Part shown: positions 26,018-34,168 of the stretch, piece by piece
How positions within the stretch are numbered: position 1 is the first letter of the stretch
Layout of the letters: each line of letters opens with the position of its first letter
Source of the DNA: a bacterium D16-51
GTDB taxonomy: Bacteria > Bacillota > Clostridia > Lachnospirales > Lachnospiraceae
Assembly (NCBI GenBank): GCA_003612285.1
Contig: RAYE01000022.1
Location: 1 to 64,000, forward strand
Direction: 5' to 3'
Length of the DNA stretch: 64,000 nt
Program-made: the position numbers and the translations under genes
The notes under the pieces: generated by a model
Database searches by the model: none
Seen by the model: the letters and a program-made list of their open reading frames with translations, nothing else
What the model was told of the DNA's origin: nothing

Positions 26018-27706
26018 ATGGTAATAAAAATTTTACTGGTGATTTTGGCGCTTGGCCTGTTTTTTGTCTGGAAGTCGGCGCAGGACAAAAAATCATACTA
26101 TGCCCGGCTGGGTCTGCTGTTTCAGGAAGAATGGGGGATGTATACCAGGGATGAATATTCGGACAGGATTATGGAAAATATCCGGTATTATCATGAACAG
26201 AATAAGACAGAAAACAGTATTGATTCCATTACCTGGAATGATTTGGAGATGGAAACAATTTTTCGTTATATGAACCATACAAGGACTTCTGCGGGGGAAG
26301 AATATCTTTACCATATCCTGCATACCCCAGAATTTTCTGAGGAGGAGCTGGAAAAAAGGGAAGCCGCAATCCAGGGACTCCAAAAGGATGAAGAGAAGAG
26401 GACAGAGCTTGAGCTTGCGTTATATGATATCGGGAAGACAGACCATATTTCAGTATACGAGTTTTTAAGCGAGACGAAAAAACTGCGCCGTATAAAGAGG
26501 TTTCCGCATATATTTGCAGCATTCACGCTTCTGCTGGTGATGTGTTCTATGCTTTTTACCCCGGCGCTTTCGATTATGCTGCTGTTTTTGGATATGGGGA
26601 TAAACGCATATTTTTATTATAAGGAAAAGGGAAAGATAATAAATGATATTGCATTGTTTGAGTTTATTTTGGGGACAATACGGCAGTGCAGCGCAATCGC
26701 ATCACTTTCTATAGATGGCTGTAGTTCATATCTGGCGCGTCTAAGGGAACTTTCTGCAAAGTTCGGGAAGTTCAGCCGTTTTCATTTTCTGGTATCAGGC
26801 GGCAGCACTATGTCTGGAAATCTGTTTGATTCCCTTTTTGACTATGTGCGGATTTTGTTCCATGTGGATTTGGTGAAACTCGGGACGATGGTACAGGAAG
26901 TGAAAAAATACGAAAAGGATTTGCTTGAGATTTATCATATAATAGGTTTTTTGGACAGCATGCTGGCGGTTGCGTCTTACCGTGAAATGGTTGAAGAATA
27001 TACGCTTCCTGTATTTCAGGCGGGAGGGGACGCCAAAGAAATCCAGCGGATGGAAATAAAAGGTATTTATCACCCGCTTGTGTCTGATCCGGTAAAAAAT
27101 GATGTGTCTACAAAATGCTGCATGCTTTTAACGGGTTCCAATGCATCCGGAAAGTCGACTTTTATAAAGGCAGTCGCTATTAATGCGCTCTTTGCCCAGA
27201 CAATCCATACCGTGCTTGCTAAAGCGTATCAGGCGTGTTTTTTCCGTATTTATTCTTCTATGGCGCTCAGGGACGATATTTTATCAAATGAAAGTTATTT
27301 TATAGTGGAAATCAAGTCGTTAAAACGTATTTTTTCAGCGGTGAAAGAATCTTCGGATGTGCCAGTCCTTTGTTTTGTAGATGAAATCCTGCGAGGTACG
27401 AATACAGTGGAGCGTGTGGCGGCTTCATCTGAACTGTTACAGGCAATTTCTGCAGAAAGGGCAATGTGCTTTGCGGCAACACATGATATAGAGCTGACAT
27501 ATCTTTTAGAAGGGGATTTTGAAAATTATCATTTTGAAGAACAGCTTGGGAAGAATGATATTTCCTTTGACTACCAGCTGCGTAAGGGCCGGGCAGATTC
27601 CAGGAATGCCATCCGGCTTCTTTCTGTTATTGGTTTTGAAAATAAGCTGGTACAGAAAGCACAGGAGCGTGTGGAGCATTTCTTAAAAGAAGGCGTATGG
27701 ACATAA
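26018..27706 (+). CDS. Membrane-anchored MutS-like ATPase
   Basis: 562-residue protein with an N-terminal membrane segment (VIKILLVILALGLFFVW) and a second hydrophobic pair around residues 165-205. A MutS core/lever region follows, then a MutS family ATPase domain with Walker A GSNASGKST at about 373-381, Walker B VLCFVDEIL and GTNTVER. The mismatch-recognition domains I and II and the Smr nuclease of MutS2 are absent, so a mismatch repair role is unlikely. Such membrane MutS homologues are common in Clostridia and uncharacterised. The start at 26018 has GGAGGGG 7 bases upstream; the frame begins at a GTG at 25997. Confidence 0.85.
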   Translation: MVIKILLVILALGLFFVWKSAQDKKSYYARLGLLFQEEWGMYTRDEYSDRIMENIRYYHEQNKTENSIDSITWNDLEMETIFRYMNHTRTSAGEEYLYHILHTPEFSEEELEKREAAIQGLQKDEEKRTELELALYDIGKTDHISVYEFLSETKKLRRIKRFPHIFAAFTLLLVMCSMLFTPALSIMLLFLDMGINAYFYYKEKGKIINDIALFEFILGTIRQCSAIASLSIDGCSSYLARLRELSAKFGKFSRFHFLVSGGSTMSGNLFDSLFDYVRILFHVDLVKLGTMVQEVKKYEKDLLEIYHIIGFLDSMLAVASYREMVEEYTLPVFQAGGDAKEIQRMEIKGIYHPLVSDPVKNDVSTKCCMLLTGSNASGKSTFIKAVAINALFAQTIHTVLAKAYQACFFRIYSSMALRDDILSNESYFIVEIKSLKRIFSAVKESSDVPVLCFVDEILRGTNTVERVAASSELLQAISAERAMCFAATHDIELTYLLEGDFENYHFEEQLGKNDISFDYQLRKGRADSRNAIRLLSVIGFENKLVQKAQERVEHFLKEGVWT

Positions 27707-27810
27707 ATTATAAGGCGGCTGTATAGATTAACCAAACCGTGCAATACTAAAAAAGAGTTATTATTTACAATTCGTTCAATGGTAACAAAAAAGAAAGGCA
27801 CGGTGAGATT

Positions 27811-28497
27811 ATGAGTCGGAAAATATCTTATGTTTGGATTGCACTTGGCATTGTCCTGACGGTTATTGTCGGGGATTTCATCAGCTACCGCATGGTGTTA
27901 AATAAAATGGATTCAATGCAGACGGATTATGAGCAGAGAGTTTCAGAACTGGTGGAGGTTGATGTAACAAAGCAGCTTGAAAATAAAGCAGAAGAGGTTG
28001 TTGAGCGCATTGTGGAAAATAACACGGAAAGCGTTACGGCAAGTACTGGTAAAGAGACATTAAACGTAAATACAGTGTATCAGGTTCAAAAGTATGACGT
28101 CCAGAAGGATACGACGGCTACGGATTACGAAACACTGCCACAGGATTTGGTAGGTTTTACAAGGGAACAGGCGGATACTTATTTTAAGGAGTATATGAAC
28201 CGGCTTCCGGTAGAAGAATACCTGGACGGGCTGCAGAGCATAGGGATTGTATCTTTTTCTGCAGAACGCCTTGTAGTAAAACGGATTTATGACAGTTCTA
28301 AGGTGGAATACCGTTTTTATCTGATTGCTGTAGACGGGGAGGTTGTTGTATATTACGGAGATAAGAAAACAGTATATGAATATACTGGCATTGAAACGAA
28401 GAACCTTTCCAAAGAAGAGCGTACGATGTTAAAAAAAGGGCTTGAGGTGAAAGATGAACAGGAACTTTATGGGATATTGGAGAACTATTCGTCTTAA
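27811..28497 (+). CDS. Bitopic membrane protein with BofC-like C-terminal domain
   Basis: 228 residues: one N-terminal membrane anchor (about 8-27), a polar helical region of about 90 residues and a C-terminal beta domain with FYLIAVDGEVVVYYGDKK followed by LSKEERTMLKKGLEVKDEQELYGILENYSS. The ending resembles the C-terminal domain of the sporulation regulator BofC, which acts in the intermembrane space of the forespore, but the match is from memory and partial. Upstream bases 27707-27810 hold no clear promoter. A sporulation link would suit a Clostridia host. Confidence 0.5.
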   Translation: MSRKISYVWIALGIVLTVIVGDFISYRMVLNKMDSMQTDYEQRVSELVEVDVTKQLENKAEEVVERIVENNTESVTASTGKETLNVNTVYQVQKYDVQKDTTATDYETLPQDLVGFTREQADTYFKEYMNRLPVEEYLDGLQSIGIVSFSAERLVVKRIYDSSKVEYRFYLIAVDGEVVVYYGDKKTVYEYTGIETKNLSKEERTMLKKGLEVKDEQELYGILENYSS

Positions 28498-28517
28498 AGG
28501 TATAGGAGGGGCTAAGG

Positions 28518-29924
28518 ATGACAGGACATGTCCATGTTTTGGTAATAGGGGGCGGCGCTTCCGGTATGGCGGCCGCTATTACCGCAGCCCGGTATGGGGC
28601 TGGTGTTCTGGTATTAGAAAAAAAGAACAGCCTGGGGAAGAAGCTTTTGGCAACAGGCAATGGCAAATGTAACTTTACGAATCAGGCGCAGCATGCAGGG
28701 TGTTACCACAGCACGCAGAAAGACTATCCCTGGAAGGTAATCAGGCAGTTTGGGTGGCAGGAAAGCGTATCCTTTTTTGATGGGATTGGGATTTTGGCAA
28801 AAGATAGGGATGGATATGTCTATCCGGCTTCTGGGCAGGCGTCTTCCATGCTTCATGCCCTGCAGCGTGAAATGAGGCGTCTTTCTGTCTCAGTGCATAC
28901 AGGGGAAGAGGCAGTAAGTGTCTCTGTAAATCCAGGGGGAGGCTTTACGGTTACGACAGGAAGTGCAGAATATCAGGCAGAGAAGGTGATTTTAAGCACA
29001 GGGGGGATGGCATCCCCGGTGCATGGCAGTACTGGGGATGGATATGGTTTTGCAAAATCGTTCGGGCATCATCTGGTTCAGCCGCTTCCTGCCCTGGCGT
29101 CCCTTGTGCTGAAAGACAGCCTTTGTAAACTCTGGGGCGGCGTCCGTGTGCAGGGGACGGTGTCGTTATACAGTGGGAAAGGCCGTCTTCTTAGGGAAGA
29201 GAGCGGGGAATTGCAGATGGTCTCTTATGGGATTTCTGGGATTCCAGTATTCCAGTTAAGCCGTTTTGCGGCAAAAGAGCTGGAAATGGGGCGGAATGTG
29301 ACGCTTTGCCTTAACAGTATGCCAGAGCATGGCAGGGAATGGCTGGAAAACGAGTTTTTAAAACGGAAGAAGTATGATGGGAAGCAGTCTATACGGGATT
29401 TGCTGGAGGGTATGCTTCCGGATAAGCTTGCCAGTGTATATGTAAAAAAGTTAAAAATTGCTGATTCTGCCAGGGCGGAGGAAATTACGAAAGAGCAGTT
29501 TTCCCATTTGGCAGCACTAATCCGCCGGATGGAGTTTCCAGTCCAGGCTGTCAGCGGCTTTGAAAAAGCACAGGTGACAGCGGGAGGCATCTGTACAGAA
29601 GAAGTTGCCCCTGATACAATGGAATCCTGCTTGTGCAGGGGGCTTTATTTTACAGGGGAGCTTTTGGATGTGGATGGCGACTGCGGCGGATATAATCTGC
29701 AGTGGGCATGGGCGACTGGTTTTTTAGCAGGCCGTGCCGCCGGGATGGATAGAAACGGGGGAAGAAATGATACATATCAGCCAGCTCAAAGTACCGGGGG
29801 AAGAAATCATCAAAAAGGTGCCGGCAGAGCTTGTAAAACGGGGAAAGACAGGAAAAGAGGAACTGCTTCTGGTAAAAATGGCCGCGGCAAAACTTCTGCG
29901 GATAGAAGAAACAGAAATCGGTGA
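28518..29924 (+). CDS. HI0933/BaiN-family flavoprotein with overrun C-terminus
   Basis: NAD(P)/FAD-dependent oxidoreductase of the HI0933/YhiN/BaiN type. The dinucleotide fold GGGASGMAAAITAARYGAGVLVLEK is at residues 11-35, followed by KLLATGNGKCNFTN, and the family C-terminus (LLDVDGDCGGYNLQWAWATGFLAGRAAG) ends near residue 412. Normal members stop close to this point. Here the frame stays open for another 50 or so residues of Arg/Gly/Lys-rich sequence that is simply another frame of the next gene, giving a 158-base overlap. The stop codon was probably lost. The substrate is unknown; BaiN acts on bile acid intermediates, but that role cannot be assumed. Confidence 0.85.
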   Translation: MTGHVHVLVIGGGASGMAAAITAARYGAGVLVLEKKNSLGKKLLATGNGKCNFTNQAQHAGCYHSTQKDYPWKVIRQFGWQESVSFFDGIGILAKDRDGYVYPASGQASSMLHALQREMRRLSVSVHTGEEAVSVSVNPGGGFTVTTGSAEYQAEKVILSTGGMASPVHGSTGDGYGFAKSFGHHLVQPLPALASLVLKDSLCKLWGGVRVQGTVSLYSGKGRLLREESGELQMVSYGISGIPVFQLSRFAAKELEMGRNVTLCLNSMPEHGREWLENEFLKRKKYDGKQSIRDLLEGMLPDKLASVYVKKLKIADSARAEEITKEQFSHLAALIRRMEFPVQAVSGFEKAQVTAGGICTEEVAPDTMESCLCRGLYFTGELLDVDGDCGGYNLQWAWATGFLAGRAAGMDRNGGRNDTYQPAQSTGGRNHQKGAGRACKTGKDRKRGTASGKNGRGKTSADRRNRNR

Positions 29925-31443
29925 TTTTTGCATTCATAAAAAATCGATAGATGCGCGCCGGAAGCAGCAGATCTATTATGTATACCAGGTATCGCTTTCT
30001 TGTGCAAAAGAAGAAAAAAGGATGAAGCGCTGCAGGAAAAATAATGTGACTTGGGAAGACAGGGCATTTTCTGGGAAAAACGGCTGTGATGGCGTTCCAG
30101 AAAGAAAAAATACAGGCTTACAAAGAGAAAAGAACCTTGTAATTGCAGGATTTGGGCCTGCCGGGATGTTTGCGGCACTGGAGCTTGCAAGGGCAGGGCT
30201 TGCTCCGATTGTACTGGAAAGAGGACAGGATGCAGACAGCCGCCAAAAGGCAGTGGATGCTTTTTGGGATGGAAATGGGCTTGATGCAGAGTGCAATGTA
30301 CAGTTCGGGGAAGGCGGCGCCGGAACCTTTTCAGACGGGAAATTAAATACAATGGTCAAAGACCCGTCTGGCAGGAACCGCCAGGTGCTGCAGACGCTTA
30401 CAGATTTTGGCGCGCCTTCGGAAATTCTCTATTTACAAAAGCCGCATATTGGCACAGACTGTTTGAAAAAAGTGGTAAAAGCAATACGGGAAGAAATTAT
30501 ACGCCTTGGCGGAACAGTTTTATTTGGGACAAGGCTTAGACATCTTGTGGCAGAGGCTGGTGTGCTAAAGCAGATTGTAATCTGTAAGGACGGAAAGGAA
30601 CAGGCGGTTCCATGCAGCAGGCTGATTCTTGCCATTGGGCACAGTGCGCGCGATACATTTTACAATTTACGGGATGACGGGCTTTTTATGGAGCAAAAGG
30701 CATTTGCAGCCGGCGTCCGGGTGGAACATCCACAGGAGATGATTGGAAAAAATCAGTATGGGACATATTATACAAAACTTCCTGCGGCAGATTATAAGCT
30801 GACATATCAGACAGGGGAAGGACGGGGCGTCTATTCTTTTTGTATGTGTCCAGGCGGTTATGTTGTCAATGCCTCTTCAGAAGAGGGGATGCTTGCAGTA
30901 AATGGCATGAGTTACTCTGACAGGGGCAGTGCCAATGCAAACAGTGCAATTGTGGTGACGGTTTCGCCAGGAGATTTTGGAAGCCCTGATGTGCTTGCCG
31001 GGGTGGAATTTCAGCGGCAGTATGAGAGGGCAGCGTATCTTTTGGCAGGCGGGAAAATCCCGGTACAGCTTTTTGGCGACTTTTTGAAGGGAAAGGAAAG
31101 TACAGCGTTTGGCTCTGTTTTTCCTTGTACAAAGGGAGAATATGCTTTTGGAAATGTCAGAAGAATGCTTCCGGGGTTTATCGGGGATGCAATTGCAGAA
31201 GGCATGCAGGCATTTGACAGGCGCATCCGCGGTTTTGCCAGAGAAGATGCAGTACTTTCGGGGATTGAGAGCAGGACGTCCTCGCCTGTCCGTATGGTAC
31301 GGGATGACAGTTTACAGTCGAATATCCACAGGGTCTATCCATGCGGGGAAGGGGCTGGGTATGCAGGGGGCATTACCTCCGCGGCAATGGATGGAATCAG
31401 GGTCGCACAGGAAATCAGAAAGGAAATGGAACAGAATGGATGA
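29767..31443 (+). CDS. FAD-dependent dehydrogenase, uncharacterised YtfP-like family
   Basis: 558-residue flavoprotein. An N-terminal ferredoxin-like region of about 110 residues (MIHISQLKVPGEE...) precedes the Rossmann motif LVIAGFGPAGMFAALELARAGL, then NVQFGEGGAGTFSDGKLNT, GHSARDTFY and a C-terminal YPCGEGAGYAGGITSAAMDG. This layout matches a widespread bacterial family of FAD-dependent proteins of unknown substrate. The start at 29767 has GGGGGAAG just upstream and fits the family; the frame begins earlier at 29734. It overlaps the previous gene by 158 bases and the next by 8. Confidence 0.85.
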   Translation: MIHISQLKVPGEEIIKKVPAELVKRGKTGKEELLLVKMAAAKLLRIEETEIGDFCIHKKSIDARRKQQIYYVYQVSLSCAKEEKRMKRCRKNNVTWEDRAFSGKNGCDGVPERKNTGLQREKNLVIAGFGPAGMFAALELARAGLAPIVLERGQDADSRQKAVDAFWDGNGLDAECNVQFGEGGAGTFSDGKLNTMVKDPSGRNRQVLQTLTDFGAPSEILYLQKPHIGTDCLKKVVKAIREEIIRLGGTVLFGTRLRHLVAEAGVLKQIVICKDGKEQAVPCSRLILAIGHSARDTFYNLRDDGLFMEQKAFAAGVRVEHPQEMIGKNQYGTYYTKLPAADYKLTYQTGEGRGVYSFCMCPGGYVVNASSEEGMLAVNGMSYSDRGSANANSAIVVTVSPGDFGSPDVLAGVEFQRQYERAAYLLAGGKIPVQLFGDFLKGKESTAFGSVFPCTKGEYAFGNVRRMLPGFIGDAIAEGMQAFDRRIRGFAREDAVLSGIESRTSSPVRMVRDDSLQSNIHRVYPCGEGAGYAGGITSAAMDGIRVAQEIRKEMEQNG

Positions 31444-31657
31444 GAAGAAAATAGGCAGGATTAATGAATTATATCACAAGTCTAAAGAGGAAGGGCTGAC
31501 AGATGAAGAAAAAAAGGAGCAGCAGGCTCTGCGCCAGGAGTATATAGCTTCTGTCAGGAATAATATCCGCAGCCAGCTTGACCATGTAACAGTTGTAAAT
31601 CCAGATGGGACAAAAGTAGATTTGCGTAAAGGGAAAAAGGGCAGGGCAGGCAAATGA
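31436..31657 (+). CDS. DUF896 (YnzC-like) small protein
   Basis: 73-residue protein of the DUF896/UPF0291 family. It is a helical hairpin starting MDEKKIGRINELYHKSKEEG and continuing TDEEKKEQQALRQEYI, with the family end VVNPDGTKVDLRKGKKGR. Its role is unknown; B. subtilis YnzC belongs here. The ATG overlaps the stop of the previous gene by 8 bases and its own stop overlaps the next start by 4, so the three genes are translationally coupled. The longer reading frame upstream of this ATG is only a shadow of the flavoprotein gene. Confidence 0.93.
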   Translation: MDEKKIGRINELYHKSKEEGLTDEEKKEQQALRQEYIASVRNNIRSQLDHVTVVNPDGTKVDLRKGKKGRAGK

Positions 31658-32214
31658 CAAAGCAGGAAGCAAGGGAACAGATGAAGCAGTGCCGCAGAAA
31701 GCTTTCTGTTCAGGAGCGGGAAGAAAAAAACCGCTGTATTTTCCAATACCTGATGAAAATGGAAATAATGCAGCAGCAGAAATATTTTTTTCCATTTGTA
31801 TCTTATGGGACAGAGGTGGATACAATACAGATTATAAGGCAGGTTTTAAAAGAGGGGAAGATGAAAGTGGCTGTCCCGCGTGTCAACAGGGAAACCGAAG
31901 GAGAAATGGACTTTTTTGTGATTACGTCTATGGAGGATCTTTCCAGGGGTTACCAGGGGATTTTAGAACCGGTTACACAGGAGAAGATAGAGGCGTCAGA
32001 AGGCGTTATGCTTTTACCGGGGCTGGCATTTGACAGGCAGAAAAACAGGGCAGGATATGGGGGCGGTTACTATGACCGCTGCCTGGGGCGGTATAAAAAG
32101 AAGTCGCTCGTGACTGTTGCATTGGCATTTCAATTTCAAATTGTGGACAGGCTGGAAACGGATTTTTATGATATCCGGCCGGACTGGATTGTGACAGAGC
32201 AGGGAGTGTTTTAG
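31654..32214 (+). CDS. 5-formyltetrahydrofolate cyclo-ligase
   Basis: 186-residue cytoplasmic enzyme that converts 5-formyl-THF to 5,10-methenyl-THF using ATP. The family signature LLPGLAFDRQKNRAGYGGGYYDR is near residue 125, and the N-terminus has the basic KQCRRKLSVQEREEKN helix. ATGA overlap with DUF896. The TAG stop at 32212-32214 is also the first base triplet of the inverted repeat of the MITE-like element that follows, so that element may have set the C-terminus. Confidence 0.95.
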   Translation: MTKQEAREQMKQCRRKLSVQEREEKNRCIFQYLMKMEIMQQQKYFFPFVSYGTEVDTIQIIRQVLKEGKMKVAVPRVNRETEGEMDFFVITSMEDLSRGYQGILEPVTQEKIEASEGVMLLPGLAFDRQKNRAGYGGGYYDRCLGRYKKKSLVTVALAFQFQIVDRLETDFYDIRPDWIVTEQGVF

Positions 32215-32374
32215 TACAGCGTTTCTTAGTCCCTCATACACTTAGTACTTTCTATTTCCGCCATCGCTGCGTTGTCGTCAGTCAACAATGCCACCGCATT
32301 GCCTCCTTCCTCCGCCTTGCGCTGACAAAAATAGCAGGCACTAAGTATATGGGGATTAAGGAAACGCTGTACTA
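32212..32374. repeat. MITE-like element with about 46-bp terminal inverted repeats
   Basis: The left arm starts TAGTACAGCGTTTC at 32212 and the right arm ends GAAACGCTGTACTA at 32374. The arms pair imperfectly over about 46 bases (32212-32258 with 32329-32374). The core of about 70 bases has no ORF but contains internal complementarity (GTCAG/CTGAC and CGCA/TGCG). No transposase is encoded. This is consistent with a miniature inverted-repeat element or a large intergenic hairpin. The remaining bases to the htrA start (32375-32496) hold only a leader. Confidence 0.7.
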
Positions 32375-32496
32375 GAGCCTTCACACAACCATCACATTTT
32401 AAACATATTCTTTTCAAAAAGGATACACAAGTCTTTCATAAAAACTGCGTAAGATATTACTTGTAACAGAGAACAGCAGTGAAAGGAGAGATTGTT

Positions 32497-33672
32497 ATGA
32501 CAAAGAGAGAGTTTATCCGTGTGACGACATATGCAGCAGTTTTTGGTTTGGTAGGAGGCATGACATTTGAAGGTGTAAACCATATTTATAATAATACCGT
32601 GGTTAGTGAGGAAAAGGAAAAATCAGAGGCGTCAGCGCCAAAGGCAGCCGTGCTTTCAACAACAGCAAGTACAGGTTCCTCTGGAGGCGTGTCAGAAATT
32701 GCAGAAAATGTACTTCCATCTATTGTAGCGATTGATGTGACAGTAGCAGAAAAGGCAAGTGATATGTTTGGCAGGGTATATGAGCAGGAGGCGCAGGGAA
32801 GCGGTTCCGGGATTATTGTAGGGCAGGATGCAAATAATCTTTATATTGCAACCAATAACCATGTGGTGGAAGATGCCAAAACGGTATCTGTAAAATTTAA
32901 TGATGACAATGTTGCTTCCGCTGTTGTGAAAGGGACGGATCCTGCTTCTGATTTGGCGGTTGTGAGCGTTTCGGTAAAAGAGTTAAAAGAGGACACCCTT
33001 TCTGAAATTAAAGTAGCGGCAATTGGCGATTCTGAAAAGGTAAAAGTTGGGGATCAGGCGATTGCAATTGGCAATGCACTGGGATACGGGACGTCAGTTA
33101 CGGTTGGCTATATTAGTGCAAAGGAACGGGAGGTTGCAGCGGAAGATGTGACAATGAAGCTTTTGCAGACAGATGCAGCAATCAATCCAGGAAATAGCGG
33201 CGGCGCCCTGGTAAACAGCGAAGGCGCTGTGATTGGGATTAATTCTTCAAAATATGCGGATGAGCAGGTAGAAGGCATGGGGTTTGCCATCCCGATTTCT
33301 ACAGCTGTGCCGATTATTAATGATATCATTAAAGCAGAAGCTGTCCCAGAGGAAGAGCAGGGGTATCTTGGCATCCGTGGAAATGATGTCAGCAGCGAAT
33401 ATTCAGAGTATTATAATGTGCCGCTTGGTGTTTTTGTTGGGGAAGTATCAAAAAATTCGCCAGCAGAAAAGGCAGGGATGCTGACAGGGGATATTATCAC
33501 AAAATTTGACGGCGGGGATATTACAACAATGGAAGGCCTGTATGGGAAGTTAAAAACAAAAAAGGCTGGGGAAAAGATAAAAATTGTAGTAGAACGCTCC
33601 AATAATGGGGAGTATAAAGAAAAAACACTGACGGTAACGCTTGGGGAGAAACCGCAGGATAACGATAACTAA
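32497..33672 (+). CDS. HtrA/DegP-like serine protease with PDZ domain
   Basis: Membrane-anchored trypsin-like quality-control protease, 391 residues. It has an N-terminal hydrophobic segment (about 7-30), a Ser/Thr/Ala-rich linker, the protease domain with catalytic H122 (TNNHVVED), D152 (ASDLAVV) and S234 (NPGNSGGALV), and a C-terminal PDZ domain (YLGIRGNDVSSEY... GMLTGDIITKFDG). It acts outside the membrane on misfolded proteins. The ATG at 32497 has AAAGGAGAG about 7 bases upstream; the GTG at 32479 that opens the frame overlaps that site. Confidence 0.95.
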   Translation: MTKREFIRVTTYAAVFGLVGGMTFEGVNHIYNNTVVSEEKEKSEASAPKAAVLSTTASTGSSGGVSEIAENVLPSIVAIDVTVAEKASDMFGRVYEQEAQGSGSGIIVGQDANNLYIATNNHVVEDAKTVSVKFNDDNVASAVVKGTDPASDLAVVSVSVKELKEDTLSEIKVAAIGDSEKVKVGDQAIAIGNALGYGTSVTVGYISAKEREVAAEDVTMKLLQTDAAINPGNSGGALVNSEGAVIGINSSKYADEQVEGMGFAIPISTAVPIINDIIKAEAVPEEEQGYLGIRGNDVSSEYSEYYNVPLGVFVGEVSKNSPAEKAGMLTGDIITKFDGGDITTMEGLYGKLKTKKAGEKIKIVVERSNNGEYKEKTLTVTLGEKPQDNDN

Positions 33673-33680
33673 AATCAGGC

Positions 33681-33709
33681 TTTACAAAACAGGGATTTTA
33701 TGGTACTCT
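33681..33709 (+). promoter_or_regulatory. Promoter of rpsO
   Basis: TTTACA (33681-33686), a 17-base spacer and TACTCT (33704-33709), about 100 bases before rpsO. The -10 match is moderate. Confidence 0.45.
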
Positions 33710-33806
33710 AACAGAGTTGTTTATACCATTACCAGGGAATTGGACACTCCGCCCATTTCTTAGTAACTGGTGAAAATGTTAATAAAATACAGGAGGAATG
33801 TTTACA

Positions 33807-34073
33807 ATGATTAGTAAAGAAAAAAAAGCAGAAATCATTAAGACTTATGGACGTACGCCAGAGGATACCGGTTCCCCGGAAGTACAGATTGCACTTTTGA
33901 CAGCACGGATTGTGGAGCTGACAGAGCATTTAAAGGTAAATAAGAAGGATCATCATTCAAGGCGCGGCCTTTTAAAGATGGTCGGGCAGAGGCGTAACCT
34001 TCTTGAATATTTGAAGAAGAAAGACTTAGAGGGATACCGTGCTTTGATTGAAAAGTTAGGTTTAAGAAAATAG
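33807..34073 (+). CDS. rpsO: 30S ribosomal protein S15
   Basis: 88-residue S15 that binds the central domain of 16S rRNA. Typical sequence is present: [50 protein letters not shown] and a C-terminal LIEKLGLRK. The ATG at 33807 has AGGAGG about 10 bases upstream; an in-frame ATG three codons earlier lies too close to that site. Confidence 0.98.
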   Translation: MISKEKKAEIIKTYGRTPEDTGSPEVQIALLTARIVELTEHLKVNKKDHHSRRGLLKMVGQRRNLLEYLKKKDLEGYRALIEKLGLRK

Positions 34074-34092
34074 TTTAATAATTTTATGGAAG

Positions 34093-34119
34093 CCATCCGG
34101 CAGTGCCGGGTGGTTTTTT
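34093..34119 (+). terminator. Intrinsic terminator after rpsO
   Basis: CCATCCGGC (34093-34101) pairs with GCCGGGTGG (34105-34113), one G-T pair, loop AGT, followed by T6. A clear factor-independent terminator. Confidence 0.9.
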
Positions 34120-34168
34120 GCGACGCAGGGATTGTGAAACACGCTCTAGGAAAATGGGAGGACAGGTA

